A DNA stretch of 64,000 bases from Turritopsis dohrnii. Its lineage: Eukaryota; Cnidaria; Hydrozoa; Anthoathecata; Oceaniidae. The notes under the pieces were generated by a model. The model did not search any database and had not been told where the DNA came from. It saw only the letters and a list, made by a program, of their open reading frames with translations. Below are positions 33,201 through 44,867 of the stretch, piece after piece. The translations under genes were made by a program, and so were the position numbers. How positions within the stretch are numbered: position 1 is the first letter of the stretch; the number at the start of each line of letters is the position of its first letter. The DNA lies in contig BQMF02000298.1 in the NCBI GenBank assembly GCA_027922465.2, positions 310,001-374,000 on the forward strand, given 5' to 3'.

Positions 33201-36200
33201 TGTCGATTTCATAGATTATAAAGATGGTGCACTCTATTATTTAGTGCCTAATGCATTCATTTGATAAAGTAATTCACCATCTTGGAAAACGAATACCAGA
33301 ACATCAGGTACCTTATGAATCCAGTGTTTATTTTTAGACTATTATTTGAATGCTGAAACACCGGACCATTTTAATTATTATTCTTGGATGAGCAGCAATT
33401 TGAAAAATTAATTTTTCAACTTTTTAATATTATATTTTCAGGGCAATGAAGTGTTGAAATTCATGGATGCATGCAAAGCTGAAGGTTTCATGAATGCTGT
33501 TCTTTTCCTCATCAAAGTAAGAAAATCAGCTTTAATGTCTTATATCTTTGTCTTTAGTGTATTGTAATGTTGCCAGAACATATCTGATTGTTGTTCGTTT
33601 TGATAAAACTGTCTTGACTAAATATGTTTATTACTTCAGAGTGTCCCATTAACTTATCTAATTTGCAACTGGCTGCATTACTGGTTGATATTTTCACATT
33701 ACCTAATTCACCCTGCATCCACAGTACGACAAACAGCAAGCACTGCTTTCAAATATCTTGGTAAGTATGGAATAGAATGCAATGCTGATGTTATTCAGTC
33801 AAGCAAACCATTGATCTTCTATTGTTGTTTTCTTAGTTTCGAAAGACCTTACTTCGCCTAATTATATGAACTTAGTACTGCAAGAGTTATGCTCAAAATG
33901 GAATACAAACATTCAACACCTGATACAGAAGCTGCATGAACACGAAGAAGAACGTCCAAGTGTTTTAGAGGCTGCGGAAGGTTTGTTGCAATTAATATTA
34001 GATCATTATGCTAGTTAAGCTTCTGTTCTTGATTTTCACAATGTTTTAGTTGTATTAAGTGAACTCCGTTAATTATTTCAAAATAGACTTTGGCTGAAAT
34101 ACGTAATATTTCTTTCAAAGCGATTATCTTGAAATTTGTTTTTCCTGTTATTAATTTTTCTATGTTCTTAGTAGCACAAAATTGTGTAAATATTTTCCAA
34201 ATAACTTTTTTAATAGAGATATATTTCACATTTCCTTTGTCATGATCAGCATAAGAGCTAAGCCGAAGTACAAGTAGTTTAGTAAAAACCATATTTTGAA
34301 AAGGTAAAAATTTTTACCTTGTCTAATTTCAAAACAAATGTGTCAAATCCCTCTTTCCCGTGCCAAAATAGGTGCCAAAAAATTAAATCATCAAAATCTT
34401 GAACGGAGAGTGTACCTGTGTCGTAGAGCTTGAAAAAAAATGTATGAAACCATTTTGCTATGATCAACCATTAGGGAGATATTGTCAATCAAAGATTTTG
34501 ATGTCACACTATCATCAGTGTCACAGACCCCAAAAAACATCAGCCTATTGATTCTTGAGGTATTTCCCCTAAAATCATCATGCTCAATTGGGGATCCTAT
34601 GCAATGAGTTTCCCCTTGTGATTACAAAAACTGACATCATGCCACGTGCTACTACAAACATATTGTAAAAAAGTGCTCTCGCCTAAAGAAATATATATCA
34701 CTCTCTAATCTAAAGTTGTATGCACAAAATCCCAATTGTTATACTAAGATATACTAAGATATACAAAAGTTTAATAAAATAAAAATGATTAAGAATGCAA
34801 CACAACGCAAAGTGTAAGCCCTGACTGGGGTGCAAGTTTTAGTTTAGCAAACCTTCTGCAGGAAGAAATTGCCATAAAGTGGCAGCAATATATAGTAATA
34901 AGTCAAGTCTTCTTTTTGATAGGATTTGATTTCAAATCTCACCTGATCTCAGACTATAGCTAGTCATCCTTCAGTCAGTCCTTCCTACATGTTAACAGAT
35001 AAGCCATGCAAGATAGGTTTATGTCAGTTTTGGTTTTGTGAATGTCCTTCAGGAGGAGTTTAAGGTGATGCCTTTGAATATAACATAATGGTTATATATT
35101 ATGTAGCATTTTATATACTCCACTGATATCCTGTATTCAAAAATTATTTTATTTTTTAGACATTACATGTTGTTGGGAATGGCGGGAAGGACGATTATTT
35201 GCATATGAGCTGATCATGAAGTTTCTGATAACAAATCATGCATATTTTTCTTTAACGGCGTCCAACAAAAGATCTCCATCTAAGAACTTCATTAGTTTTC
35301 ACAACTCCATTGCTGAGGGACAGCTCAAGTTTGTACTTGTTTCTTTCTTGTTAACTTCATTGTGTCAGCAGATTAAGCTTTATTTGGCAGGTTGAAATAT
35401 CTATAATATGACAGAAATTTCTGTTTGAATTTCTGTTTTAGTGCTCATTTCCACTTCTATGCCCCAAATTTCCTTTGACCATTCCAAAAAAAAACATATA
35501 ATATTTATTTGCATTTTTATTTTTTAAATGAGCAGGCCTTTTTAGTCTTAGTCATTTTCAATGCATAGAGAATCTAGTAGTAAGGCAAACACCAAGACAA
35601 AACTACTGTATTGCTGTCTGAAAAGAAGTCATTGTTTATAGCAGACTATAGACTATATTGGTAACCATTGGAATAACCAAGGTTTTTTGGGTGCATAACA
35701 GACGTGGGAAAAGTTTCGAGATGTTTTGAAACTGTAACACCAAGCATGCTGACAACATGTTCCCACGCAATTCTTTAATTTTTTTATTACAACTTCCATG
35801 TGGTTTAACTTTTCATAAATCCTAAAACTTTAATATTTTGGCTTGACAACTGATTATCACTTACACAAACATCAGTAATCATTTCAACATTATACTTATT
35901 GTTATTACTTATTTAGGACCGCACTTACCTCACAGTTGTCGGTAGATATGGTATCAATACCATCTTCAAGATCACAAACAAACCCAAAACCTCTCCTTTC
36001 CAAGTCTTACACACAATCTGTAAGTAGTAATAGCATAGTTTGCCATCTTTGTGATTGGCAACACAGCTTTGGTCAATATTTGAACTAAAGGCTTTTTCTT
36101 TTGTGTTTCAATTAGCATATATTCCTGGAAGAAAAGGAACCATTATCACTGCAAAGAAATATGAGCAAGGTAACATACGATATTATATTTTTGTTTTTGT

Positions 36201-39200
36201 TTTGTGCTTTTATAATGACTGTTAATAATGGCAGGATAAATGATCTCGTCTGTGATTATATCAACATAGTCATAAGTCCTATTGACTCTCATCTGTTCAA
36301 GGAGTTTTTCAATGCTGTTAAAGTCAAAATTGTTGTATTCTGGGTTTTGATTTCAATAGCCACCTTCAATAATAAATATGTCAAAGGCTGATAGCAGTAC
36401 TAAGGTATGATTTTAAGTACTTTATACAAAACGTTCAAGTACTTGTCAGGTGATTGAACATTTTTCTTTTTGATGACAATTCATGAATAATCTTAAGTTG
36501 TAATAATTTCCTATACATTCTCCAATGTAATATTATAAGTGAGGACTATGTCGATATTTAGATTATAAATATCGTATAAGGGGTAGGTTACACATACAAT
36601 TTCGCCCTGGGGTGAATTTTACCCCGGGGTGAGTTCAACCCTGTCTGTGAAGAAATCACTTTGTCTGTATACACGTTATAGCCGGGGTGAAACACAACCC
36701 CAGGGCTTATTTCACCCCTGTTTATAAGACAGGGGCGAAATTCACCCCGGGGCGACTTGAGCATGATTTTGACGTGTATGCATAAAATTGCTTTCAAACC
36801 AGGTTTAAAATGTGCGCAACTCACCTTTTTATGCTGAATTTCACCCCGGTTTTTAACCTGCATGTATCGTAACAAAAATTTACCCCGGGCTGAAGTTTCG
36901 CCCCGGGGCAGTTTTCAACCCGCCTATGTGTAACCGACCCCTAAGATGAAAATTATTTTATTCTTACTTCTCCATCATTCAAAATACTTTTGGACGAACT
37001 ATTGTTTTAAGATTATACACAATCAAGTTCAAGTACTCAAAAATATGATGATTATGGTTCACGATACTTGATCCGAAAAGTTTTAATTTTGTTTTGCTTT
37101 AAGGCTGTATTCTTGCAAGAATCAGTTCCAGAGATATCATTTACAAAGTTTCCTGGTTAGTTAAACATTTTCTTTGCACAATTATAGGATTTATTTCGTC
37201 AATCTATTTTTATTGATATTCCCTGTCACACCCAAAGTTATTTAGATTGATAATATTCTTTTCCTCATTTTCTTGATAGTTTTACCAAGCCTAGTTGAAA
37301 TGTCACAAATGGAGCAAAACAATGCAGAACAAACAGTTTCGCAATGGCTGTCAGAACAAAAATATGTACCTTTCAGAAGCTTATTAAAGCAGGTAAAAGA
37401 TTAAATTTTTGACAAGGAAATTCAACTCAATGGCACGTACAGAGTTACATTAACACCCTAATTTCCAATCAAGATGATCAGTCTTGTTATTATATTTCTG
37501 GTGGCAGTTTTTATAACTACATCGTTGATGTTTTTTCACTGGTTCCTTTGGTTACTTTTACAGGTACTGTTACAAACTATCGAATGTCTTCAAGATTCTC
37601 GATGGGAATTGAGAAGGATGTCAAGACAGGTACGTGTGTGTAACTGTGTGAAGTGAACAAGATGTCAAAGTACAAGAAAAGTAGAAGTTACAGAAAGGAT
37701 CTTTAAAATTATGAGTTCTATCATTAGCTTTCACCTCAATTTTAAGATAATCTTGTTAGCCAAACATTTCCAAATCAAGATTTGATCAAAATTACAACCC
37801 AAAGCCTTTGTAAAATCTTAGTTTCAAATGCCTTTCATGTGAACATAATCACATTATGGACAGTGCCTCTTAAATCCTAGTATAAATTCTGCCGTATGTT
37901 TCTGAAGTATGTAGCAATATTGTTTTATGTTAGTTGCTTCCTAATGTTTGTGATGTCATTCGCCATCTGGATTATAACCTCATGGAAGAATTGTTTACTA
38001 CATCGTTTGCTTATCCACATTCGAGGTTGTATTACGGCGCTTTGTTATGTTTATTACATTGTATCCGGACATATATGCGTTTGAAAAAAGCTCACTTGGA
38101 AAGGATCTCACCAACCAAGGTAACCAACCTACTTACCAACCTGCTTATTTCTGCCAGCTGAGTAGATCGACCTGAACTATCAAAAAGATCAATTTTAACC
38201 CTGACATATTGTTTGCAAACAACAAAAGAACGTTCAGAATCATGTATCTGCAATCATCTGTGATTTTTTCAGACATTATGTTTATCAAAAAAAGTTGATT
38301 ATTCATTTTAATCTTCATCCTTTTAATTCATGACGTTAACCGTTTTCTTATCTTCTTAGTACATAAGTAAGTAACAGGGAGTTTTTTAGTCCTTTGGCTT
38401 CCATCTGTAATGGCTTTTGTCTTTTTCTTCAGATTCAAGAGCGAAGGAAAACAAACAATGAGTCCATCCTTGCAGACATTGAGAAAAACATAAGTGATTT
38501 TGTGGTGAAAATATCAGATTATGTCTCAGTGAAAACTCCACTAGAATCTAATGTGGCAGTTGACGTTTTAATACTCCACCAACTTGCCTTTTCAAAGGAG
38601 GTACTTTACTTATTATTTTGCATTATCGTTTCCAGTCTCACGCTCAATGTTCCAATTTTCAAACCATCCTCTTGTTTTTCAGCAGCCTTGTTTGGACGAA
38701 ATCATATGTCAATATTTCCATTCAATCTCATTTTCACCAAGGTAAACAAGTGTTAATTCTTATTTTCAGTAAAAGACATTTGAACTTGAAACCAAGGAAA
38801 CTGTTGGTTGCTGTATAGTATAGGGCGGGTGAGGGATTAGTTGTGGTATAGTATAGAGTGGGTGAGGGATTAGTTGTGGTATAGTATAGGGTGGGTGAGG
38901 GATTAGTTGTGGTATAGTATAGGGTGGGTGAGGGATTAGTTGTGGTATAATATAGGGTGGGTGATGAGATCTTCGGTTCATTGTTTGTGCTTGTGCCAAA
39001 CGTTCCCATAATTCCTTTATGTGTTCATTTTCAGTGTATTGGGTGAAAGATCTGCTACAAAGGTAAAACTTATTCCAAACGAATAATCGTATCTGTATTT
39101 AGTGAAGGTGGTCTTCAATCCTGCCTTACAGAAACATTCATCAAAAATTAAATCACTCTTAAAACTAACTCTTTGCAATGTTTTCTGTTGACAGCTTAAC

Positions 39201-42200
39201 ACTCAACGTAGCGTTAACTGGAGAGTGGGATTCGAATTGAATGCTTCAAGCAGCCTTAGTTAGCCTAAACGGTGGCTTTGATTAGAACTACTGGAACTAT
39301 GAGGTTATCCTAGATAAACACTGAGACTTATATCTGTCTTTTGTTACAGAATTTAATGGATTTGTTATGTGAAACGCAGACCCATCTCACTGATTTCTGC
39401 AACCAAACACCTGTCCAACACACGGTAAGTGAGACCATTGATATATAAACCATTGATATATAAGCGAGATGTCAGACTCGGCATTTTGAAGTGAGGCCAT
39501 CTTTAATAGTGGCAAAACATTGAAAACGAAAGTGAATTTACACTGAAATCCTGCTCAGCGGATGGATGTATAAACTGTTTTGATAAAAATAACAACATCC
39601 AATTCCATAAGTTTGCCTTATGTGATCAAGAATTTTATGTCAGATGGTTGCTTTCCATGAAAAATGAAGTGTAGCCCCTTCCATTTTCATTTTCGCGAAA
39701 AATTCGACTCGACCCCAATTAACTGAAAATACTTTCTGAATTGAGTAGCCACCCTAAAGTACTGATTATGAAAATGCTATGTTGATAAGATTCTGCCTTT
39801 AGTCGACTGTACCTTTAGCCCAAGGTAGTTTAAATTTACGAATTATGTTGTTTTCATTCCTGATGTTTGCCACAAGTTAAAGCTATCAAGAAATGCACTT
39901 GCAGATATAAAAGGAATTGTTGACTCTGGGGTATTAAAATAAAATGGAAACATATTCAATTACTTTACGGGGAGAAAGTTTCGCGAGGAAAATAAAACGC
40001 CAAATTGTAGGGATTTACTTTCGCTAATGAGTGACTTAGTCTATTTCGTGTAAAACAATCTTTCGCATTCAACTGGAAAAGTGAATTTCGCATGGGATTA
40101 ACTTTCGCGATTTTCAGTTTTTTTCTCTAAATATTTTGAAATTTTTACAAATAAGACAGAGATTTATTGATTTAGACTGTCTTGTCGAAAGAAAAACACG
40201 TGAAAGCGGGTTTCTGTTTTTTTCTTCAATTTAACTTTCGCGAATCGGCTTCCTAGGCCATTTCGCGTGGGTTCGCGAAAATGACCAAAAAACGCGAAAC
40301 TTTCTCCCCGCGAAACTCCCCGTAAAGTATTAAATGATCTTCAAGATAAAAAAGCATTAAAATTTTGGAATAACATTTCCAACAGTTATATAGAATTCCA
40401 TTGTCACAATTAAAATATGAAAATTGAGCAGTTTTGTAGCTGGATGCGATATGATTTTTGATGAATTCAGGTCATCCAGATTTTGCAGATGTTTGCAGCC
40501 ACTATAAAGTTCATTAGAAATCTTGTTTGTTGATGTTGTAAAAGTGCACTCGTAAGGTAAGAAAAAGCTTTAACAATAATCCAGGTATCAGATAATTAAA
40601 ATCAAGTCTTAAACAAATTTTGATATGCAACACAATAACCGGATCACAGAAAGCCAATTGTTTGACATTCGAACCTCATTCTTGTGGATCCTCAACAAAT
40701 GGAAATTACGAAATGAAAAATCTATGAATTCTTGATATCGCATCAAAGTTCCACACAACTCCCAATGTATAAGGCATCGATCTTGGGATATATAACATTG
40801 CTGGTTAAATCATTCATAAGATTTCAAAACAAAGGTATAGAGAATGCTTGAATGCACCACCTAGTTTTAATCAACAATCACTGTCTAACCATTCCATATC
40901 TTTCGTTTACCAATCAAAAGGATTTTTTAAACCATCCCTTTCTGTCCACAAAATTGGTTATGAAGAAGCTACATGGTCAAGGTCATCAGTTACATGGCTG
41001 TTTCACATTATATATCTAAAATCAAAAAAAACGATCTAGTGTATCAAATCAATCAATAATGGCCACAAAAAGATGAAAACTTGTTCCCAGAATTGCATGT
41101 ATGAGTAATCAATACAGGAGAGAAGAGTTTTCAGTCTTTTAGTGTTCTGTTTGATTGATTAAGTGTTAAAAACAGATCTTATTTTATGTTGTCTTGCAAC
41201 CAATAAGCCATCCATATAGTAATAAAATGAAAGTATTTTTCCTTATTTCTTATTTAGTAAATTTAGCAACAATTCTAAACGTAATAAACAACAAATTTTT
41301 CTTCAGTTCGTGTGTAATTTCCCCTACACCGAAGGACCTTTTGCCACTATTAAAAATGGCTACCAATGCCTCACTTCTGTAAGCGTGATTTTACGGGAGT
41401 TAGACATGTAGCGCTTCGCTTACATATCGAGAAACGCTATGTTAATGCAAGAAATAAACGCTTTTTTTTTTAAAGACATTTTGGATTAAGTCCTCAGATG
41501 TTCTGACGGCAAATAAACATCTTCCTACTCTACCTTACCAGTGATGGTTTCACGAAAAGATTCTTTTGATGATTCTTCTTTGTAGGTTTTGCTACTACCA
41601 GTCTTCTTGCGAGCTATTTCTTTATCGCAAAGTAATTCTTTGGATACCAACGTGATGCTCAACTGGTAAACTCTTTTTGTTGTTGTTGTTGTTGTTGTTA
41701 TCTACAGAATGGACAACCATCCTGATGTTGATTATCTCCCTAACCTGTCACCCACCTGTTCACCCCTGTGTGTATAGCCTCCACCCTCCATTAACCCAAG
41801 CTATTAACGAACACTCCTAACTCAATGAAAATCCATGATAGCTAAAATTTTAAAGCAAAACAAAACAAAACTACCGTTTGCTGTCACGATTCTCACACTT
41901 TTTACAATTGTCTTGGCTAATCCTTCTTCTTACAAAAGCTAGTCATTTTGGATGCTGTGGAATAATACGCGTACAACACTTAATTTACTTTTAGAAGGAG
42001 ATCAATAACATTTGTTCGCTTTCATTTCCTTCTACTTTCGTACTTCACTGCGTTCTCCCACGTCTACTTCCGCACTGCATTAAATTCACACTGCATGTTT
42101 CCAGTGGAACCAAGAAGTGCGTCTCATTCAACATTTCTGTTTATGTGCCTTTTTAGCTGTGAAGTTATCATCAGCCATCTTGATGAAGAAAGTAAATCTG

Positions 42201-44867
42201 ATTTAAGGTATTAATTGAAGTTACCATGGAGATGGAACCTTTGTTATGATTGTACTGATGAGTACTGCTTTAAGTTTAAAAAGAAACTGAAAAACAAAGC
42301 GAAATACCTCTTTGCTTATCAACAAATAATTTGTTTAATGTCAAAACTCCCTAGCAATGCTAATGTATTCAGAACGTTGCTTGGCGACCATTGGACACTG
42401 ACTGTACATTTCCCGATTTCTTGCCAACTCGATTAAAAAATTCTTGAAATTCTTGAAATCCCAATTTCACTGATCCGAATAACAAGATTTACAAAGCCAG
42501 TTCAATACAAATGGGTAGATGAATATACTGATTAGCAACCGTTCAAAAAAATTATTTTAAGTCATTCTTTTTTTTGTCCTTCCTGTGGAAATCATTTTCA
42601 TTGTCTTTCGCGTAAATATTACAATCATTTGGATACCATGCTTATTTAGACTGTGGGATTCAGTTCTCTTGTGCTCGTGTGCTGAAGTCGCTCATATCTT
42701 CAGTGACGCTGTAAGTATTGCATACCTTATTTGAACGTTTTGCCAAAACTTATTTCCTTCCTCATCCACGCCTATGTTAATACAGTGGAATCTCTATAAG
42801 ACGGACACACCATAAAGCGAACATCTCCATAAGACGAACAGTAAACCCAGGAACGGATGTATTCCCGGTCAAACTCTCATAAGGAAATCCCTATAAAGCG
42901 GACAAATATAAAGCGGACATTCCGTAAAGCGGACGGTTTTTTCAGGAACGAAATGGCATTTTCCCTTGAAAATACTCTCTCTAAAGCGAACAGAGCCAAA
43001 AAAACACAGAATAGTCACTTTTATTTATTTTATTTATTTCAAGCATTTATCTATTTTGTTTGAGATCGCATCAGCACACTTCTCGACGCTCTTCTCCTGC
43101 CAATGCACTGCATTTTCTGGGCCTGCTGCCGTGTACTTTGCGGGAATTTCCAGACCATATCTTGCGAAACAAAAAGCAACAATCCATTAAGGACTTTCTT
43201 TTGTAAACGGGACGATTTTTGTTTTTTTCTTTCCAAAAAGATGTGTCCACTCATTGTCTGTTGAACATTCTGTTGTATTCCCAACCTCATCCCCAAGTTC
43301 TCTTAAGAAGAAGAAGCCAAGAAACCCTAGGGGAGGCTGTTCCAAGACCCTCTTTTATGCAGTAGTGTTCTTATGTACCAATGCATGACTAACTTTTCTA
43401 GTACTAAAGAAGTGTCCATAAATTTGTCCAAAAATAGGTTGTAGAAGTTTTATTGGAACTTTCTATAAAGCGGACACTTCCGTAAAGCGGACACTTTTTT
43501 CAGGAACGAATGGTGTCCGCTTTATAGAGCTTCCACTGTAACATCTTTTGATTTTCAGGGTTTTGTTGAAACAGTAAGCCTTGTATTTTTAAGTGCAAAT
43601 TTAAAAAAAAAGATAATGAACTATCATAAGGTCGAGAAAAAATTGTGTCAGCAGTTTTCTTGTAGGATAATTTCCACGAGGAAGCCATTTTTTTTTTTAC
43701 TTTGTTTGAGCGCTTTGTTAATAATAAACAGCTGCTCATTCCCAGACCATTTCTCAATTGTTCTATTTCTACTGACATCAGCATAGTGCAGCCCTCAGCT
43801 CTACATATAACAGTTCATTATCTTGAAGGTTCTCAGGGGAACAGGGTTCGATGCACTGTTGCTTTTTCGGATAGAATCCGGATTGAGTTATTTTCATGTC
43901 CGTTTTTTTAGGAACTGGAGCAGCAAGAATTACGACAACTCTTTAATGTCGTTTACTATTTGCAATCACTTTTAACTGACAGATTTCCATACCCATCAAT
44001 TGTTGACGTTGTCATGACAATACTTTCGAAAGTATGTATGATTTTGATGATATCATCGGTCGATGAATTTCTTCAATCAATGTTGTGCCAAAAAAAAAAC
44101 TTAATCTTGCAAATAATAATTTTCTTGAACATATCAAAAGAAATTTATCTTTTTTAGTCGCAAATAAATTTTCAGCCAGTCGTTTCATGCAATTGCACGA
44201 ACTGTATGGATCAGGCTTGTATGGAATAAACATATATAGAATACAGTGGATATTTCTCATTCGAGATATTAAGACGACATTTTTAGTAGATCTTCCTTCC
44301 TCTTTTAAGTTGAACACATCGAGAGTGATGATGAAATATCCACTACCTGTTGCTAAAAGTCGTTTAGAAAGAGGTTAGTGCAACCTATCACAACTCATCG
44401 TGATTCCTTGGTTTTCGTTACCCCGCCCTATATGAGGGCGTTTTCAGATGTTTTGAGGGCGTTTTCAGATGTTTTGTTATTTTCCAGCTTCACAATCTGA
44501 TGACTTGTTATCTTACTCAACGACAAGTTTCGACTCAATGCGCATGTCAGACAGTAGTTCAACTGAAAGTGAAAGCGAAAAGGATTTCCGCGCTGAGGAA
44601 GAAGGATCAGACTGGGATTGGAGTAGCAGTGATGAAGCGGACAAGGTTGGTTTATGAACACATTATCAATATAATTTAAAACTCCTCCGTCAAAGCTTAC
44701 TTTATGATGGAGTGAGGGTATCAGACCAGTCTGAAACAAACCTTTAAAACCGCACTGCGTAGATATGTAATTTGTTTTTTTAGGACGAGAGTAATTTATA
44801 CGATATTTACTCGACGTTTTTGAAGGAACTGAATAACAGAAAGAAGGCTGATATGGCTGGCAAGTAA
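27235..44867 (+). CDS. Large ARM/HEAT-repeat protein, 29 exons, about 1,060 residues, function unknown
   Basis: Exons: 27235-27641, 30990-31054, 31126-31241, 31979-32107, 32363-32432, 32527-32615, 33022-33171, 33245-33307, 33442-33516, 33640-33760, 33837-33980, 35160-35328, 35917-36019, 36116-36169, 37104-37155, 37280-37392, 37564-37629, 37934-38119, 38433-38600, 38683-38741, 39035-39062, 39350-39424, 41586-41665, 42157-42207, 42650-42710, 43912-44031, 44247-44373, 44488-44645, 44784-44867. All junctions are GT/AG and phases agree throughout. Helical-repeat signatures include LTDVWSAIRKDTSSRIAIVL, HSQYSVREIAGRTFADFL, HPASTVRQTASTAFKYL and CCWEWREGRLFAYELIMKFL. The C-terminus is acidic and Ser-rich (SDSSSTESESEKDF). 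It resembles, from memory, uncharacterised ARM-repeat proteins of plants and animals; I cannot name an ortholog. The start ATG follows an acceptor-like atatacag by 2 nt. Least certain: exons 5, 10 and 27. Confidence 0.8.
29987..30488. mobile_element. 502-bp Harbinger-like MITE in intron 1 of the ARM/HEAT gene
   Basis: Termini GGGGGTGTTTATA and complement, flanked by TTA (29984-29986, 30489-30491), the PIF/Harbinger TWA duplication. Internal inverted blocks are gccgagatctcgg-like (ctcagcccggtaaaccgaga at 30300). No ORF of interest. Confidence 0.85.
30540..30720. repeat. Dispersed-repeat fragment in intron 1
   Basis: Contains atagttccctgtgatcaaaa, gtctctcgcc and aagaacttgactgtaaaatt, shared with 20590-20770 and in part with 34600-34700. 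Confidence 0.6.
34440..34745. repeat. Dispersed-repeat fragment in intron 11
   Basis: Contains atcaaagattttgatgtcac, tgaggtatttcccctaaaat and catgccacgtgcta. These link the 'aaagattttgatg' blocks (15300, 21490, 50640, 52210) with the 'gccacgtgct' blocks (20660), so they are parts of one long element. Confidence 0.65.
36580..36941. mobile_element. 362-bp Harbinger-like MITE in intron 14
   Basis: Termini GGGGTAGGTTACACATA and a near-complement at the right, flanked by TAA (36577-36579, 36942-36944). The interior is rich in ccccggggtgaa in both orientations, so the whole element can fold. GC content is clearly above the surroundings. Confidence 0.85.
38360..38415 (+). repeat. Short dispersed-repeat fragment next to an exon acceptor
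   Basis: aagtaagtaacagggagttt with cctttggcttccatctgtaatgg following matches 63738-63785 (agtaagtaactgggagtttt...cgtccatccgtaatgg). It ends about 18 bp before the acceptor of exon 19 (38433), so a repeat contributes the end of this intron. Confidence 0.6.
38815..38975. repeat. 33-bp minisatellite, about 4.7 copies, in intron 20
   Basis: The unit tagggtgggtgagggattag plus ttgtggtatagta repeats with few substitutions. As 33 is a multiple of three, a long minus ORF (SPTLYYTTTNP repeats) results; it is not a gene. The host intron is only 293 bp, so the array makes up over half of it. Confidence 0.93.
39963..40327. mobile_element. 365-bp TA-flanked MITE (CTTTACGGGGAG ends)
   Basis: Termini CTTTACGGGGAG and complement with TA at both outer edges (39961-39962, 40328-40329). 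The interior is rich in ttcgcg and cgcgaa (tttcgcgaggaaaataaaac, then acgcgaaactttctccccgc). It lies in intron 22 of the ARM/HEAT gene. A Tc1/mariner/pogo-like origin is inferred from the TA duplication only. Confidence 0.8.
42783..43538. mobile_element. 756-bp pogo/Tigger-like MITE (CAGTGGAAnCTCTATAA ends)
   Basis: The left end cagtggaatctctataagac with ggacac following and the right end tgtccgctttatagagcttc with cactg following are inverted repeats inside TA target sites. CAGTGGAAYCTCTATAAAGCGGACACC-type ends with internal aaagcggaca repeats are characteristic of pogo-related MITEs. A minus ORF (43051-43296) is not recognisable as transposase. It sits in intron 25 of the ARM/HEAT gene. Confidence 0.88.

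Noticed and set aside
33172..33264. Continuation of ARM/HEAT exon 7 through VRKDFLSRLNVDFIDYKD
   Set aside because: The frame hits a stop at 33264, whereas splicing at the gtaaga donor restores the frame for the next coding block; kept only as a possible retention isoform.
38734..39009. Minus-strand ORFs with SPTLYYTTTNP / PHPPYTIPQLI repeats
   Set aside because: Products of the 33-bp intronic minisatellite; the opposite strand carries the real exons on either side.
41675..41700. (gtt)n run as a regulatory tract
   Set aside because: Simple microsatellite just inside an intron donor; nothing else supports a role.
43702..43911. 69-codon plus ORF before exon 26
   Set aside because: It could pass as an exon, but its frame does not join exon 25 or 26; exon 26 begins cleanly at 43912 with a strong acceptor.
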